A DNA stretch of 54,601 nucleotides from CAYQJS01 sp964417895 (GTDB taxonomy: Bacteria > Chloroflexota > UBA6077 > SHYK01). A program made the position numbers and the translations under genes. The stretch lies in the NCBI GenBank assembly GCA_964417895.1, contig CAYQJS010000039.1:1-54601 (forward strand), in the 5' to 3' direction. Positions 16,694-27,374 of the stretch are shown piece by piece; within the stretch, counting starts at the first letter, position 1, and every line of letters begins with the position of its first letter. Below the pieces are notes generated by a model. The model was not told the DNA's origin. It ran no database searches and saw only the letters and a list, made by a program, of their open reading frames with translations.

Positions 16694-17122
16694 CTACTCC
16701 CGGCGAATCTCATCCACGACGCCGAGCACGCCCGGCACTGTTCGGGCGACACTGACGATGGTTTCGACTCGGCCGGGGTCAGCCTCGCGCCCCCGCAGAA
16801 AAGCAGTCCCATCCACCGTGGTGACGTCGAGCCGCGGCGTCCAGATGCCCCGGCGCTCCAGCTCACCGCGGATACGCAGGGACACGCGTTCGTCCGGAGG
16901 CAGGCCGCTGAAGTCGCGGGCAGGGCTGGCACGCCGCCAGAGCCATTGCCCCATGTGGAGCACGGCCCTACCCGCGTCAAGCACCGCATCCGCGGTCGCG
17001 GCGGTCCGCCGGCCCCGCGTGGCCTCGCCCCGCCGCTTGGGAGCCAGCAGCACGGCGGCCACGATACCGCCCGCGATGCCGATCATGAGCCCCGAGATCC
17101 GTCGGCCAAGACCGCGTGCCAT
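16694..17122 (-). CDS. BON-domain membrane protein
   Basis: A 142-aa protein. It has an N-terminal glycine-rich membrane segment (ISGLMIGIAGGIVAAVLLAPKR) of the YtxH type, then a helical linker. The C-terminal BON domain (about 85-140) has the pattern VTTVDGTAFLRGREAD and ARTVPGVLGVVDEI. BON domains bind lipid or membrane surfaces and occur in envelope-stress proteins. The ATG at 17122 is chosen over a GTG at 17164 because GGAGG lies 5 nt before it. Confidence 0.8.
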   Translation of the reverse strand: MARGLGRRISGLMIGIAGGIVAAVLLAPKRRGEATRGRRTAATADAVLDAGRAVLHMGQWLWRRASPARDFSGLPPDERVSLRIRGELERRGIWTPRLDVTTVDGTAFLRGREADPGRVETIVSVARTVPGVLGVVDEIRRE

Positions 17123-17186
17123 CCCCGCCTCCGCCAGATTATCTGAGTGACGTGGGCTTTTCACCCGATATCACCCAGCGAATGCC

Positions 17187-19088
17187 TCACCGCTGGGGAT
17201 TCGGGTGACGAGAGCTATCGGCCACCCGACTCCAACGACTCAGTGGGGCTCGGCTGGCGAGTCCGTTTCCGGTCGCCGCACCGGTGAGTTGAGGTTTGAA
17301 CTGGATCTCGTACAGCCGGGCATACAGCCCGGCCCTGGCGAGCAGCTCCTCGTGTGTCCCCACCTCAACGAGACGGCCATGGTCCAGCACCAGAAGCACG
17401 TCAGCGGCCAGCACCGTCGACAGCCGATGCGCGATGGCCAAGGTGGTCCGCCCGCGCAGCAGCGGCCCCAGGGCGGCCTGGATGTGAGCCTCGGTCTCCG
17501 AGTCGAGCGATGACGTCGCCTCGTCCAACACCAGGATCTGAGGGTCTTTGAGCAGCACCCGCGCGATGGCCAGCCGCTGCTTCTCTCCACCAGAGAGGCG
17601 ATAGCCGCGCTCGCCCACCGTCGTGTCGTAGTGATCGGGCATCCGCGCGATCACCTCGTCCAACTGCGCGGCCCGGCAGGCGGCCTCGATCTCGTCGTCC
17701 GTCGCGTCGGTTCGAGCGTAGCGCAGGTTCTCCAGCACGCTCGCATTGAAAAGATAGGTCTCCTGGGTCACCATGCCGATCTCACGACGCAGGGAATCCA
17801 GCGTCAGCGTCCGCACGTCGCGCCCGTCGATCTCAACGGACCCGCCGGTAACGTCGTAGAAGCGGGGGATGAGGTACGTGACCGTTGTCTTTCCGGCGCC
17901 GGTGGGGCCCACGAGCGCCGCCAGCTGGCCGGGCTGCAGCTCGAAGCGCAGATGTTGCAGTACCGGTTGCTCAGCCGCGTACTCGAAGCTCACGTCGCGG
18001 AAGGCCAGGTGGCCGCGCGCGGGACTCGGCAGAGGGCGAGCATCGGCAGCGTCGGCGACGTCCGGGGACGTGTCAAGGTACTCAAAGATGCGGTCGAAGA
18101 GCGCCAACGAACCCATGACCTCCACGTGCACGTTGGCAAGCTGAGACATCGGCCCGTAGAGGCGGGCGAGCAGGGCCACGAAGGCGATAGCGGTGCCGAG
18201 CGTCATCTGACCCGTGATGACGAGATACCCGCCGATGAAATAGATCATGGCCGGGCCTACCGCTTCGAGTACCTGGAGCAGCATGCGGAACCAGCGCCCG
18301 AGCATGTTCGCGCGGATCTGCACGTCCATGAGCTCGCCGTTCTTGTCGCGAAACCGGGCTGCCTCGAACAGCTCGCGGGCGAAGGCCTTCATCAGGACGA
18401 ACCCGCTGATATTCAGCGTCTCCTGCATGATGGAGCTCAGCTCCGCCTGCCGGCGGTGCATCTCGTGCTGGATCTCGAACCGCCTCTCCCCCACCCGTCG
18501 CGCCGACGCCACGGCCAGGGGAACGACGCCCAGCGACAGGGCGGCCATCCGCCACTCCATGCCCGCCATCAGCGCGGCGGTCGTGACCAGGAGCAGCGCT
18601 TGAGCAATGGTCTGGGTGAACGTGTCGCCGACGACTCGGCTGATGCCCGAGACGTCGTTATTGAGGCGGCTCATGACCTCTCCGGTCTTGACCGTGGTAA
18701 AGAAGCGCAGCGACAGCGACTGGAGATGGCGGTACAGGTCGTTGCGAAGATCGAACATGACGCGCTGCGCGATCTGGCTGTTGAGGTAGGTCTGCGCGAC
18801 ACCCAGGAGCCCGCCCAGGACAGGACCGACGACCATGGCGACGACGAGGATGGCCAGGAGATTGACGTCGCCGTTGGGAATCGCGGTGTCGATAATGGCG
18901 CGAATCAAGAGTGGAGGGGCGAGCCCGATGATTGAAATGGCGGCGACGGTCACCAGCGCCACGAGTCCCTGTCGCCAGTAGGGTCGGAAGTAGCCGGCGA
19001 TGCGCAGCAGCATGGCGCGCGTCACACGCACCGGTCGCTCCTCGCGCCGCCCCCCGTGCCACATCCCGTAGAAGCCGCCGCTCATCAT
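17187..19088 (-). CDS. ABC exporter, fused membrane and ATPase domains (MsbA/MDR type)
   Basis: A half-transporter of about 633 aa with an N-terminal six-helix exporter domain and a C-terminal nucleotide-binding domain. The latter has Walker A GPTGAGKTT, signature LSGGEKQRLAIAR, Walker B ILVLDEATSSLDSE and H-loop AIAHRLST. It should work as a homodimer exporting lipids or drugs. The frame opens at 19181, but its first 31 residues are translated from the tandem repeat at 19121-19337, so the ATG at 19088 (or 19085) is preferred. No ribosome binding site is seen. A TATGCT hexamer 9 nt before that ATG leaves a leaderless transcript possible. Confidence 0.9.
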   Translation of the reverse strand: MMSGGFYGMWHGGRREERPVRVTRAMLLRIAGYFRPYWRQGLVALVTVAAISIIGLAPPLLIRAIIDTAIPNGDVNLLAILVVAMVVGPVLGGLLGVAQTYLNSQIAQRVMFDLRNDLYRHLQSLSLRFFTTVKTGEVMSRLNNDVSGISRVVGDTFTQTIAQALLLVTTAALMAGMEWRMAALSLGVVPLAVASARRVGERRFEIQHEMHRRQAELSSIMQETLNISGFVLMKAFARELFEAARFRDKNGELMDVQIRANMLGRWFRMLLQVLEAVGPAMIYFIGGYLVITGQMTLGTAIAFVALLARLYGPMSQLANVHVEVMGSLALFDRIFEYLDTSPDVADAADARPLPSPARGHLAFRDVSFEYAAEQPVLQHLRFELQPGQLAALVGPTGAGKTTVTYLIPRFYDVTGGSVEIDGRDVRTLTLDSLRREIGMVTQETYLFNASVLENLRYARTDATDDEIEAACRAAQLDEVIARMPDHYDTTVGERGYRLSGGEKQRLAIARVLLKDPQILVLDEATSSLDSETEAHIQAALGPLLRGRTTLAIAHRLSTVLAADVLLVLDHGRLVEVGTHEELLARAGLYARLYEIQFKPQLTGAATGNGLASRAPLSRWSRVADSSRHPNPQR

Positions 19089-19120
19089 GACGCAGGTAGC
19101 ATAGCGCACAGCGGAGCGAG

Positions 19121-19337
19121 AGTCCCAAGTCCCGGCCTTCGGCAGGCCCGGCCTTCGGGCGTCCCAGGTCCCAAGTCCCAAGTCTCACATCAGGCCAGGA
19201 ACTCGGATGTCGCTGTCCCACGACTCGAATCGCCCGACGGAGCGCGCGTCCACCTTTTGAGACTTGGGACTTGGGACTGGCGAAGGCTGGGACTTGGGAT
19301 TGCCGAAGGCTGGGACTTGGGCCTTGGGACTTTTGGG
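19121..19337. repeat. Tandem repeats of a GACTTGG-like unit
   Basis: Two blocks of CCCAAGTCCCAAGTC-type units in opposite orientation, with inserted GCCTTCGG units, lie between the divergent ABC exporter and argG genes. The same unit recurs at 47040-47118 and 52613-52690. A -10-like TATAAC begins at 19338, exactly at the repeat edge. Confidence 0.75.
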
Positions 19338-19394
19338 TATAACGTCCCTGTTGCAGCTTGCCATAAAGCCAGAATCCGGACTGGAGCTTGTGTC

Positions 19395-20705
19395 ATGGAT
19401 ACGGTCGTTCTCGCCTATTCCGGGGGGCTGGACACCTCGGTCCTTATCCCCTGGCTGCGGGAGAAGTACGGCATGGACGTCGTAACGCTCACGGCAAGCC
19501 TGGGCAGTGAGCGCGACCTGCCCGCCATCCGCGAGAAGTCCCTTCGCACTGGAGCCAGCGACGCCTTCGTCGAGGACGTCCGCGACGTGTTCGTTCGCTT
19601 CTTCTGCTGGCCGGCGCTGCAGTCCGGCGCGCTCTACGAGGGCACCTACCCGCTCGGCACTGCCCTCGCGCGACCCCTCATCGCGAAGCTCCTTGTGGAC
19701 GTGGCTCACCGCATTGGCGCCCGCGCGGTAGCCCACGGCTGCACGGGGAAGGGCAACGACCAGGTGCGCTTCGACGTCGCAGTAGCCGCGCTCGATCCGT
19801 CGCTGCGCATCATTGCGCCCGTACGCGACTACCGCATGCACCGGGATGAAGAGATCCAGTACGCCCGCGAGCACGATATTCCCATCCCCGTTACGGCGGA
19901 GAGCCCCTACAGCATCGACGAGAACCTCTGGGGGCGGAGCGTGGAGGCGGGAATTCTCGAGGACCCGTGGGTCGAGCCGCCGGAGGACGCGTACGCGTGG
20001 ACGACGTCACCCCAGGAGGCGCCCGACCAGCCGCAATACGTCGAGATAGAGTTCGACCAGGGCATCCCCGTTGGTGTGGACGGCGAGTCCCTCGATGGCG
20101 TGGAGCTGATCATTCGCCTCAACCGCATTGCCGGCATCCACGGCGTGGGCCGCATCGACCACATCGAGAACCGACTCATCGGGATCAAGAGTCGCGAGGT
20201 GTACGAGGCGCCCGCGGCGGTGGTGCTGCACGCGGCGCATAACGAGGTGGAGAAGCTGACCCTTTCCAAGGACCAGGCGCGCTTCAAAGCCAAGGTTGCC
20301 GCCGAGATCGCCGATCTGGTCTACAACGGCTTGTGGTTCTCCGCCCTCCACCAGGACCTTGCGGCGTACGTGGCCAGCAGCCAGCGCTACGTGACGGGCG
20401 TGGTCCGCGTGAAGCTCTACAAGGGGACCCTCCAGGTCGCAGGGCGGCGCGCTCAGCACGCGCTGTATGACAAGTCCCTCGCCACCTACACCATCGGTGA
20501 TAGCTTCGACCATCAGGCGGCTGAGGGGTTCATCCGCCTCTTCGGGCTTCCGCTGCGCACCCAGGCCCACACCCAGTGGCTGGGCCGCTCGTCGGAAGAG
20601 ATCCTGCGCCTTTCGGCGGGGGCTGCGGGCCAGGAGCCAAGCGCGAAAGATTCGCGCGGGGTCGGGGGCCAGGGGCCAGGGGCCACCAACTCCGGCAATG
20701 TCTGA
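19395..20705 (+). CDS. argG: Argininosuccinate synthase
   Basis: A 436-aa enzyme that joins citrulline and aspartate using ATP, the seventh step of arginine synthesis. The PP-loop is AYSGGLDTS (residues 7-15). Family segments include GCTGKGNDQVRF and SPYSIDENLWGRS. The core is normal, but the last about 28 residues, after LRLSAGAA, are translated from the tandem repeat at 20662-20750, making it longer than the usual 400 aa. The ATG at 19395 has GGAG about 9 nt upstream; the longer frame from 19056 runs through repeat DNA. argH follows in the same direction 45 nt downstream. Confidence 0.96.
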   Translation: MDTVVLAYSGGLDTSVLIPWLREKYGMDVVTLTASLGSERDLPAIREKSLRTGASDAFVEDVRDVFVRFFCWPALQSGALYEGTYPLGTALARPLIAKLLVDVAHRIGARAVAHGCTGKGNDQVRFDVAVAALDPSLRIIAPVRDYRMHRDEEIQYAREHDIPIPVTAESPYSIDENLWGRSVEAGILEDPWVEPPEDAYAWTTSPQEAPDQPQYVEIEFDQGIPVGVDGESLDGVELIIRLNRIAGIHGVGRIDHIENRLIGIKSREVYEAPAAVVLHAAHNEVEKLTLSKDQARFKAKVAAEIADLVYNGLWFSALHQDLAAYVASSQRYVTGVVRVKLYKGTLQVAGRRAQHALYDKSLATYTIGDSFDHQAAEGFIRLFGLPLRTQAHTQWLGRSSEEILRLSAGAAGQEPSAKDSRGVGGQGPGATNSGNV

Positions 20706-20750
20706 CCCCCGTTCCCTGACCCCTGACCCCCGCGTTGACCCCTGACCCCC
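20662..20750. repeat. Tandem GGGGCCA / CCCCTGA repeats at the argG-argH junction
   Basis: GGGGCCAGGGGCCA units are read into the ArgG C terminus. They are followed, after the stop, by the opposite strand form CCCCTGACCCC up to the argH ATG. Confidence 0.7.
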
Positions 20751-22706
<1,956 letters not shown>

Positions 22707-22734
22707 ACGGGTCCCAGCCTCGCCCAGATCGAGG

Positions 22735-23390
22735 TCACAGCGACTCGAGGCGCGCCACCCACTCACCGAAGTGGCGGCATTCGGCACGAATGCGGTCCAG
22801 CCCGATGGCTTCGGCGATCTGCGGCCCATGGAGTGGCTTCCGGTAGGCACTCACGACGCCAGCTATGCGCCGCGAGGGAGCCAGGTCGAAACGCTCATTG
22901 ATTTCCTCTGGCGAATCGAACTCCTGGCGCGCTCGGTTGAGGCCTGCAGGCAATCCGTCTCCGGAAACCGAGCCGCCACTTCGCGCGGGTCCGAGAAGAG
23001 CAGGGCCTCGAACTCGTGGAGCTCGAGATAGGGTAGAAACCGTGGATCTCCAATGTCACGGGCAATAGCGGACTCAACGTGACGCACGCGGTCGAAGCAC
23101 GGCCCACTTGGGCGCGTGTTCATGCCGGGAAAATCAGCTGGAAGGCCATAGTAGTCGAACATCGTTGTAATCGCCGCAGCGTCCGAATCTCCAAGCAGCC
23201 GCTGCAAGTCGTTCCGCACTTTCCCATAGGAGACCACACCTCCCTTGAACGTGCCGCCAGTCTTGACGCGCTTGGTGGACACGAGTGTCGGCGTTAGGAA
23301 TATCTCAAGAAACTCGAGGTGTGGTTCTAAGATGTCGCGGACGAAAGTTTCCTCAGTTTGTCCCTCGACGAGGACGAGCACCCGCTTCAC
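22735..23390 (-). pseudogene. DUF4276 protein, frameshifted
   Basis: The gene starts with GTG at 23390, whose GTGA overlaps the stop of the upstream ATPase gene, the arrangement of a coupled pair. The N-terminal part matches DUF4276: RVLVLVEGQTEETFV with acidic residues of a possible TOPRIM-like site, then MFDYYGLP and LHEFEALLFSD. Near 22950 the frame changes. The expected continuation (EFDSPEEINERFDLAPSRRI, then a C-terminal RAECRHFGEW) lies in a second frame ending at 22735. Joined, the two give about 218 aa, the family's usual size. Either the gene has recently been inactivated or there is a sequencing error. ATPase/DUF4276 pairs resemble the two-gene layout of OLD-like, RloAB-type and PARIS-type defence systems. 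Confidence 0.8.
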
Positions 23391-24484
23391 TGCCGTGGGC
23401 GCCCGCCGATGACGTTCTTCTCCCAGAGGTCGCCGAGGCCGTATTCGTCCATCCAAAGTTCAACGTCGGCCGCCTCGAGCCGGTGGAAGACCGACTGCCG
23501 GTCCTGCCGCTCGACGACAATCAGATCCTCCGGGGTGAACTGGTTAACGAGGGGCACTGACTGAGTGGAGACGATCACCTGGGTCCGGGTCGCCGCGCTC
23601 TGCAACATGGAAGCCAAGAGCGAGATGGCATAAGGGTGCAGGCCGAGCTCCGGCTCATCGATCACGATGGTCGAGGGCATCAGCCGAGTTGGCTGCTGGA
23701 GCAACGTCGCCAGGCAGATGAACCGAAGAGTCCCATCTGACAACGCGTGTGCGTTGAAGTAGGCGTCAGAGTCACGCTCACGCCACTCGAGGTCCATTCT
23801 TGACGGGTTGAGGCGAGACGGGGCAAGTGTAAAGTCGTCAAAGAATGGGGTGGCTTCTCGAATCGTATCGACGACGTTGCGATAGTGCGAGCCGTATTGT
23901 TCCCTCAGCAAGAAGAGAAACGCCGCGAGGTTTGACGCGTCGGACCTGAGCCCGGTGTTGTCGTTGATATCGCACGATTGCTTCAGGGGGCTGGAGTCGC
24001 TCGTGTCGTGGAAGTGGTAAACGCGCCATCCGCCGATTCGGTCCAGCGTAAATCTTGCGATCCGAGCTGAGGGGTTCGCGGCCTCGGCCCGTAGCTTGCT
24101 TTCTTTGTGTCCCTCGCCGAGGTCCACCACGTAGGGTCGATCCCACTCCTGTCCCTGGCCAGAGCACGACTCTGAGGAGAAGATCAGTGTGTCCAGCGAC
24201 GGGACGAGAGTGCATTCATACGCGTTGGCGCGGAACCCCACTCGTAACAACAGCTCAGTTGTGACCTTCTGTCCAAAAAAGAGGAGCCGGTTGGCTCCAC
24301 CACCTTTGCCGACGTACAGCTGCAGGTGGCCGTCTACGATCTGATTCAGGAATGTAAACGCGGAAATGAGGTTGGACTTGCCTGAGCCGTTGGCTCCGAT
24401 CAGGACGTTGAGGGGCCGCAGATCGACCTCGGCATCCCGAATCGATTTGTAACCTCGAACGCCGAGGCGTAGAAGAGGGTCCAT
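23387..24484 (-). CDS. AAA-type (ABC-like, SMC-like) ATPase of an AAA/DUF4276 pair
   Basis: A 365-aa predicted ATPase of the AAA15/AAA21, RecF-like group. An N-terminal strand pattern GVRGYKSIRDAEVDLRPLNVLIG leads into Walker A GANGSGKSN (30-38). The C-terminal half has the signature LSDGTLRF, Walker B TIVIDEPELGLHP and a switch segment VIVSTQS. The ATG at 24484 has GAGGAG upstream and starts directly before the first strand; an upstream TTG at 24532 is less likely. Its stop overlaps the GTG of the DUF4276 gene. Such ATPases act as sensors or regulators of a toxic partner in anti-phage pairs. That function is inferred from gene arrangement. Confidence 0.85.
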   Translation of the reverse strand: MDPLLRLGVRGYKSIRDAEVDLRPLNVLIGANGSGKSNLISAFTFLNQIVDGHLQLYVGKGGGANRLLFFGQKVTTELLLRVGFRANAYECTLVPSLDTLIFSSESCSGQGQEWDRPYVVDLGEGHKESKLRAEAANPSARIARFTLDRIGGWRVYHFHDTSDSSPLKQSCDINDNTGLRSDASNLAAFLFLLREQYGSHYRNVVDTIREATPFFDDFTLAPSRLNPSRMDLEWRERDSDAYFNAHALSDGTLRFICLATLLQQPTRLMPSTIVIDEPELGLHPYAISLLASMLQSAATRTQVIVSTQSVPLVNQFTPEDLIVVERQDRQSVFHRLEAADVELWMDEYGLGDLWEKNVIGGRPRQ

Positions 24485-24614
24485 CGGCTCCTCGTTGTCA
24501 CCCGTTTGCTCCGATTGTAGAGTAGCGCCCAAGACTTTGCGCGCGCATTCCGCCCGACGATGTTGAGGTAGCCCTCAAAGCACTGCACACGGACGTTCGA
24601 TCACCGGGCGTCGG

Positions 24615-24729
24615 AGGTCAGCCTGGCGGGGCAGCTCCACGCGATTCCGGTTTTACGAACGATTCGGCTTTGTGGCCGGTGGCGACATTTTCCTGGACGC
24701 CGGCATCGAGCACCGCATGATGGAGCGAG
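24615..24729 (+). pseudogene. Remnant of the GNAT 3' end (direct repeat copy 2)
   Basis: 115 nt nearly identical to 22582-22695. It has one inserted base (ATTCCGGTTTTACG against ATTCCGTTCTACG) and about three substitutions, so the reading frame is broken. Weak similarity continues for about 35 nt. The rest of 24485-24835 holds no gene, only the promoter candidate below. Confidence 0.85.
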
Positions 24730-24768
24730 GGGCTCGGCTGACAATCAGGTCGGCCTCGCCTCCAGCGC

Positions 24769-24797
24769 TTTCGAGCCGGGTTTTTCCGGGGTACAAT
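24769..24797 (+). promoter_or_regulatory. Candidate promoter for the 24836 gene
   Basis: TTTCGA at 24769-24774, a 17-nt spacer and TACAAT at 24792-24797 (five of six to the -10 consensus), about 40 nt before the ATG. Confidence 0.4.
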
Positions 24798-24835
24798 CGC
24801 ACAGCTTCGTAGACGGGCAAGGGAAAAGGGGGCGC

Positions 24836-25105
24836 ATGGCAACGCTTTTCGTCAGACACACCGTCGCAGACTACGGCAAATGGCGGAAGGTCTACGATGG
24901 CTTCGACGCGGAACGCCGGTCAATGGGGGTCACCTCAGACGGCGTCTACCAACTGGATGGGGATCCCAACGACGTAACCGTCTACCATCACTTCGGCACC
25001 GTTGAGGGCGCCAAAGCGTTCTCGGCTAGCGCCAGGCTCAAGGAAGCGATGACCGAAGCTGGCGTCCAGGGAGTACCCACGGTCTGGATCACGCAGCAAG
25101 CATAG
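24836..25105 (+). CDS. Small dimeric alpha/beta-barrel-like protein
   Basis: 89 aa with the pattern FVRHTVADYGKWRKVYD, then VYHHFGTVEGAKAF and the C-terminal TVWITQQA. This strand-helix pattern resembles small ferredoxin-like stand-alone domains related to the antibiotic biosynthesis monooxygenase (ABM) fold. The function is not evident. The ATG has a GGGGG-type ribosome binding site. A thioredoxin-like gene follows 109 nt downstream. Confidence 0.7.
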   Translation: MATLFVRHTVADYGKWRKVYDGFDAERRSMGVTSDGVYQLDGDPNDVTVYHHFGTVEGAKAFSASARLKEAMTEAGVQGVPTVWITQQA

Positions 25106-25214
25106 CCGGAGGCACGATGCTTCACTCGGTTCTTCGGCATAAGTCGAGCCGGTGCCGCTCAGCGTGGTCCTTCTATCGCATCGATACTCTCAGAATCGAA
25201 GAGGAGATTGAGGA

Positions 25215-25865
25215 ATGATTGTCACCCAGGGGCGATTCAACGGGGCCATGACGTACGCTCAAGCCAGGGAGAAGATGCCGCGCAACCGTCCCAACATGGA
25301 GCGGATCGAAGGGCTGATCAAGCTAACCGATGCGGATCTGGCTCCATGGCGTGACCTTACGGAGAGCTACAACGCGCTGGTCCTCGTGATCGATCCGTGC
25401 CCCGACGTATACACCAACCTCCCGATACTGGAACAGATCGGCAGCGAGACCGGGAAGCTCAACATGCGCATTCTGATGCGCGACGACAACAAAGACCTCA
25501 TGGCGCAGTTCATGAATGGACCCTACGAATCGGTCCCGGCAGTCCTGTTTCTCGATCAAGCGATGGAGCTGCGAAGCGTCTTCATCGAACGGGCGAAGAG
25601 CGTGACCGCCCTTCGGGCGGATAGGACGCGGGAGATCCAGGAGTCCGATCCGGACTTCGGCCCGGTGGGGCGGAGCCCGGCCGAGATGCCAGACGAGATC
25701 CGCGCCAGGTACCAGGCGGCCATGAACGAGATGCGCACCGCCACGACCGACTTCTATATCAGCGAATCGATCCGGGAGTTCGGCGAGATCGCCGAGGAGC
25801 TCGGGCGACCGTCAGCTGGCGAGCCCCGGTGGAGAGGTAACCTGCTCGGCGCGGTCGCCGTCTAG
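25215..25865 (+). CDS. Thioredoxin-fold protein lacking the CxxC motif
   Basis: 216 aa. The central region fits the thioredoxin-like family seen in small Bacillus-type proteins: a strand NALVLVIDPCPDVYTNLP where relatives have a WCPDC-type site, then LNMRILMRDDNKDL, and ESVPAVLFLD with the cis-proline preceding a strand. Only one cysteine remains (CPDV), so disulfide exchange of the usual kind is not expected. A helical C-terminal part follows. The ATG has GAGGA at a good distance. Family assignment is moderate. Confidence 0.65.
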   Translation: MIVTQGRFNGAMTYAQAREKMPRNRPNMERIEGLIKLTDADLAPWRDLTESYNALVLVIDPCPDVYTNLPILEQIGSETGKLNMRILMRDDNKDLMAQFMNGPYESVPAVLFLDQAMELRSVFIERAKSVTALRADRTREIQESDPDFGPVGRSPAEMPDEIRARYQAAMNEMRTATTDFYISESIREFGEIAEELGRPSAGEPRWRGNLLGAVAV

Positions 25866-26259
25866 TACCTCGCGGCGGAAGTAGGTCAGCAGTCTTCCGT
25901 AGGGCGGGGGCTTGTCCCGCGCCGCCTGCGGTGGGCACAGCGAGAGTCACGGCGGGGGACAAGCCCCCGCCCTACCGGACGCGCAGCCGACCGCAACTGA
26001 CGATAGACTTGCGCCGAGGTGTACTAGACTAGGAGCTCGGCCGAGAAAGCTAGTCTGTCATCCTGAGCCCAGCGAAGGATCTGTCACGAGCGTAATGTGC
26101 CATGCATAGACGCTATACTGGCACCAGATCCTTCGGCCTACGGCCTCTGGATGACACTTTCCGCCCACGCTTCTAGCGCGCTTCGGCGAAACCCTCGCTC
26201 CATTTCAGTGCCGGCAGCGGGCAGGTGGCCAGCGGACTACTCTGTGGTGGCGCAGCTCC
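25866..26259. repeat. Gene-free stretch with two different inverted repeats
   Basis: 394 bp between convergent genes. The first hairpin (about 25897-25976) has arms GTAGGGCGGGGGCTTGTCCC and GGGACAAGCCCCCGCCCTAC. The second (about 26055-26157) pairs GTCATCCTGAGC..GAAGGATCTG with CAGATCCTTCGG..GGATGACAC. Both may end transcription from both sides, though neither has a clear T-run. No gene is seen. Confidence 0.7.
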
Positions 26260-27252
26260 CTAGTTCCTTGACAGCTCCAGCCCGCCCTTGAACGGAGCCA
26301 GTCCGGGGATCTCCCACTCGTCCCACATGGTGTTGACCATCGACTGGATGTAGTCGATGTCCTCGTCGATGAGGTGGGCGAAGCGGCCCTGGGCCATGAG
26401 GTAGTCCCGGACGGGGGTCCGCGCCTTCTTGCGGGCGTCGTACGTGTAGGAAACCTTGCCCTCGATGATCTCGTAGAGCGGGAAGATGCCGGACTTGATC
26501 CCCAACTCGCCGATGTCGCGCGAGTACTGCGGGTGGTAGTCCCAGCCCTTGGGGCATGGGTCAAAGGTGTGGATGAAGGTCGGGCCGCCGATCGCCAGGG
26601 CCTTGCGCACCTTGTTGTGGAAGTCGAGGGGCGGGTAGGTCGCGCTGGCGGTCGCCACGTAGCGGCACGTCGGGTGGCCCACCGCAAGCATCGGCGCGAC
26701 GTTCTTCTTCCAGCGGCGGTGCATGATGCGGTGCACCTTGCCCGGCGGCGTGAAGGTCGTCTGCGCACCGTAGGTGGTCATGCCCGTGGCTTGAATGTCC
26801 GTGTTGGCCGCCGACTCGTTGTCGTAGAGGATGATGAGCAGGTCATAGTCCGTCTGCAGGGCAGCGGAGATGCCCGACAACCCCATGTCGCCCCCGCCCA
26901 GATCGCCGCAGAAGTTGATGACATTGATGTGCTCATCGGCGATCTTCCCCTTGCGTTTGAGGGCCCGGACGGCCGCCGCCGTCCCCACTGCCGACGAGCC
27001 GCCCGCGCCCAGCTGCGTATGCATCCAGGGGATGATCCATGGCGTCGTCATGTAGGCGGTGTTGGCGACGTACATGCAACCCGTCGAACCGGTCGCGATG
27101 GTTCGAGGGCCGGCGGCTTTGGAGAAGTGGCGCATCACCATGGCCGACTCGCAGCCCTGGCAGGTACGGTGCCCCGACGTGTACATCTCCTCCAGGGGCG
27201 TATCCCGGACGGTCTTGATGCGGTCGAATACGATCACGGGAGCCTCAGCCAT
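26260..27252 (-). CDS. porB: 2-oxoacid:ferredoxin oxidoreductase, beta (TPP-binding) subunit
   Basis: A 330-aa subunit that binds thiamine diphosphate. RTCQGCESAMVMRHF near residue 28 and a CxxC are typical of pyruvate:ferredoxin oxidoreductase beta. The TPP motif is FCGDLGGGDMGL, followed by ILYDNE at a normal distance. It works with the alpha and gamma-delta subunits encoded just upstream to decarboxylate a 2-oxoacid to acyl-CoA and reduce ferredoxin. The exact 2-oxoacid (pyruvate, 2-oxoglutarate or branched-chain) cannot be read from the sequence. It is the last gene of the operon. Confidence 0.9.
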   Translation of the reverse strand: MAEAPVIVFDRIKTVRDTPLEEMYTSGHRTCQGCESAMVMRHFSKAAGPRTIATGSTGCMYVANTAYMTTPWIIPWMHTQLGAGGSSAVGTAAAVRALKRKGKIADEHINVINFCGDLGGGDMGLSGISAALQTDYDLLIILYDNESAANTDIQATGMTTYGAQTTFTPPGKVHRIMHRRWKKNVAPMLAVGHPTCRYVATASATYPPLDFHNKVRKALAIGGPTFIHTFDPCPKGWDYHPQYSRDIGELGIKSGIFPLYEIIEGKVSYTYDARKKARTPVRDYLMAQGRFAHLIDEDIDYIQSMVNTMWDEWEIPGLAPFKGGLELSRN

Positions 27253-27282
27253 GTCTTTACCCTCCTTTTAGTCCTGTCCGCT

Positions 27283-27365
27283 CGTCCTGAGCTTGTGGTT
27301 CGACAGGCTCACCATGAACAGGCCGCTCACCCTGAGCTTGTCGAGGGGCGGGCTCACCACGAGCG
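27283..27365. repeat. CGCTCGTCCTGAGCTTG-type repeats between porA and porB
   Basis: Two diverged units of the form CTCRYCCTGAGCTTGT with CGACAGGCTCACC partners lie in the 122-bp gap. It is a different repeat from the GTCATCCTGAGC-GAAGGATCT family, though it shares the CCTGAGC core. Confidence 0.6.
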
Positions 27366-27374
27366 GGTTTGGGG

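Noticed and set aside
17631..18935. Long open frame antisense to the ABC exporter
   Set aside because: It has His/Arg/Asp-rich composition with no domain and lies wholly opposite a well-supported gene.
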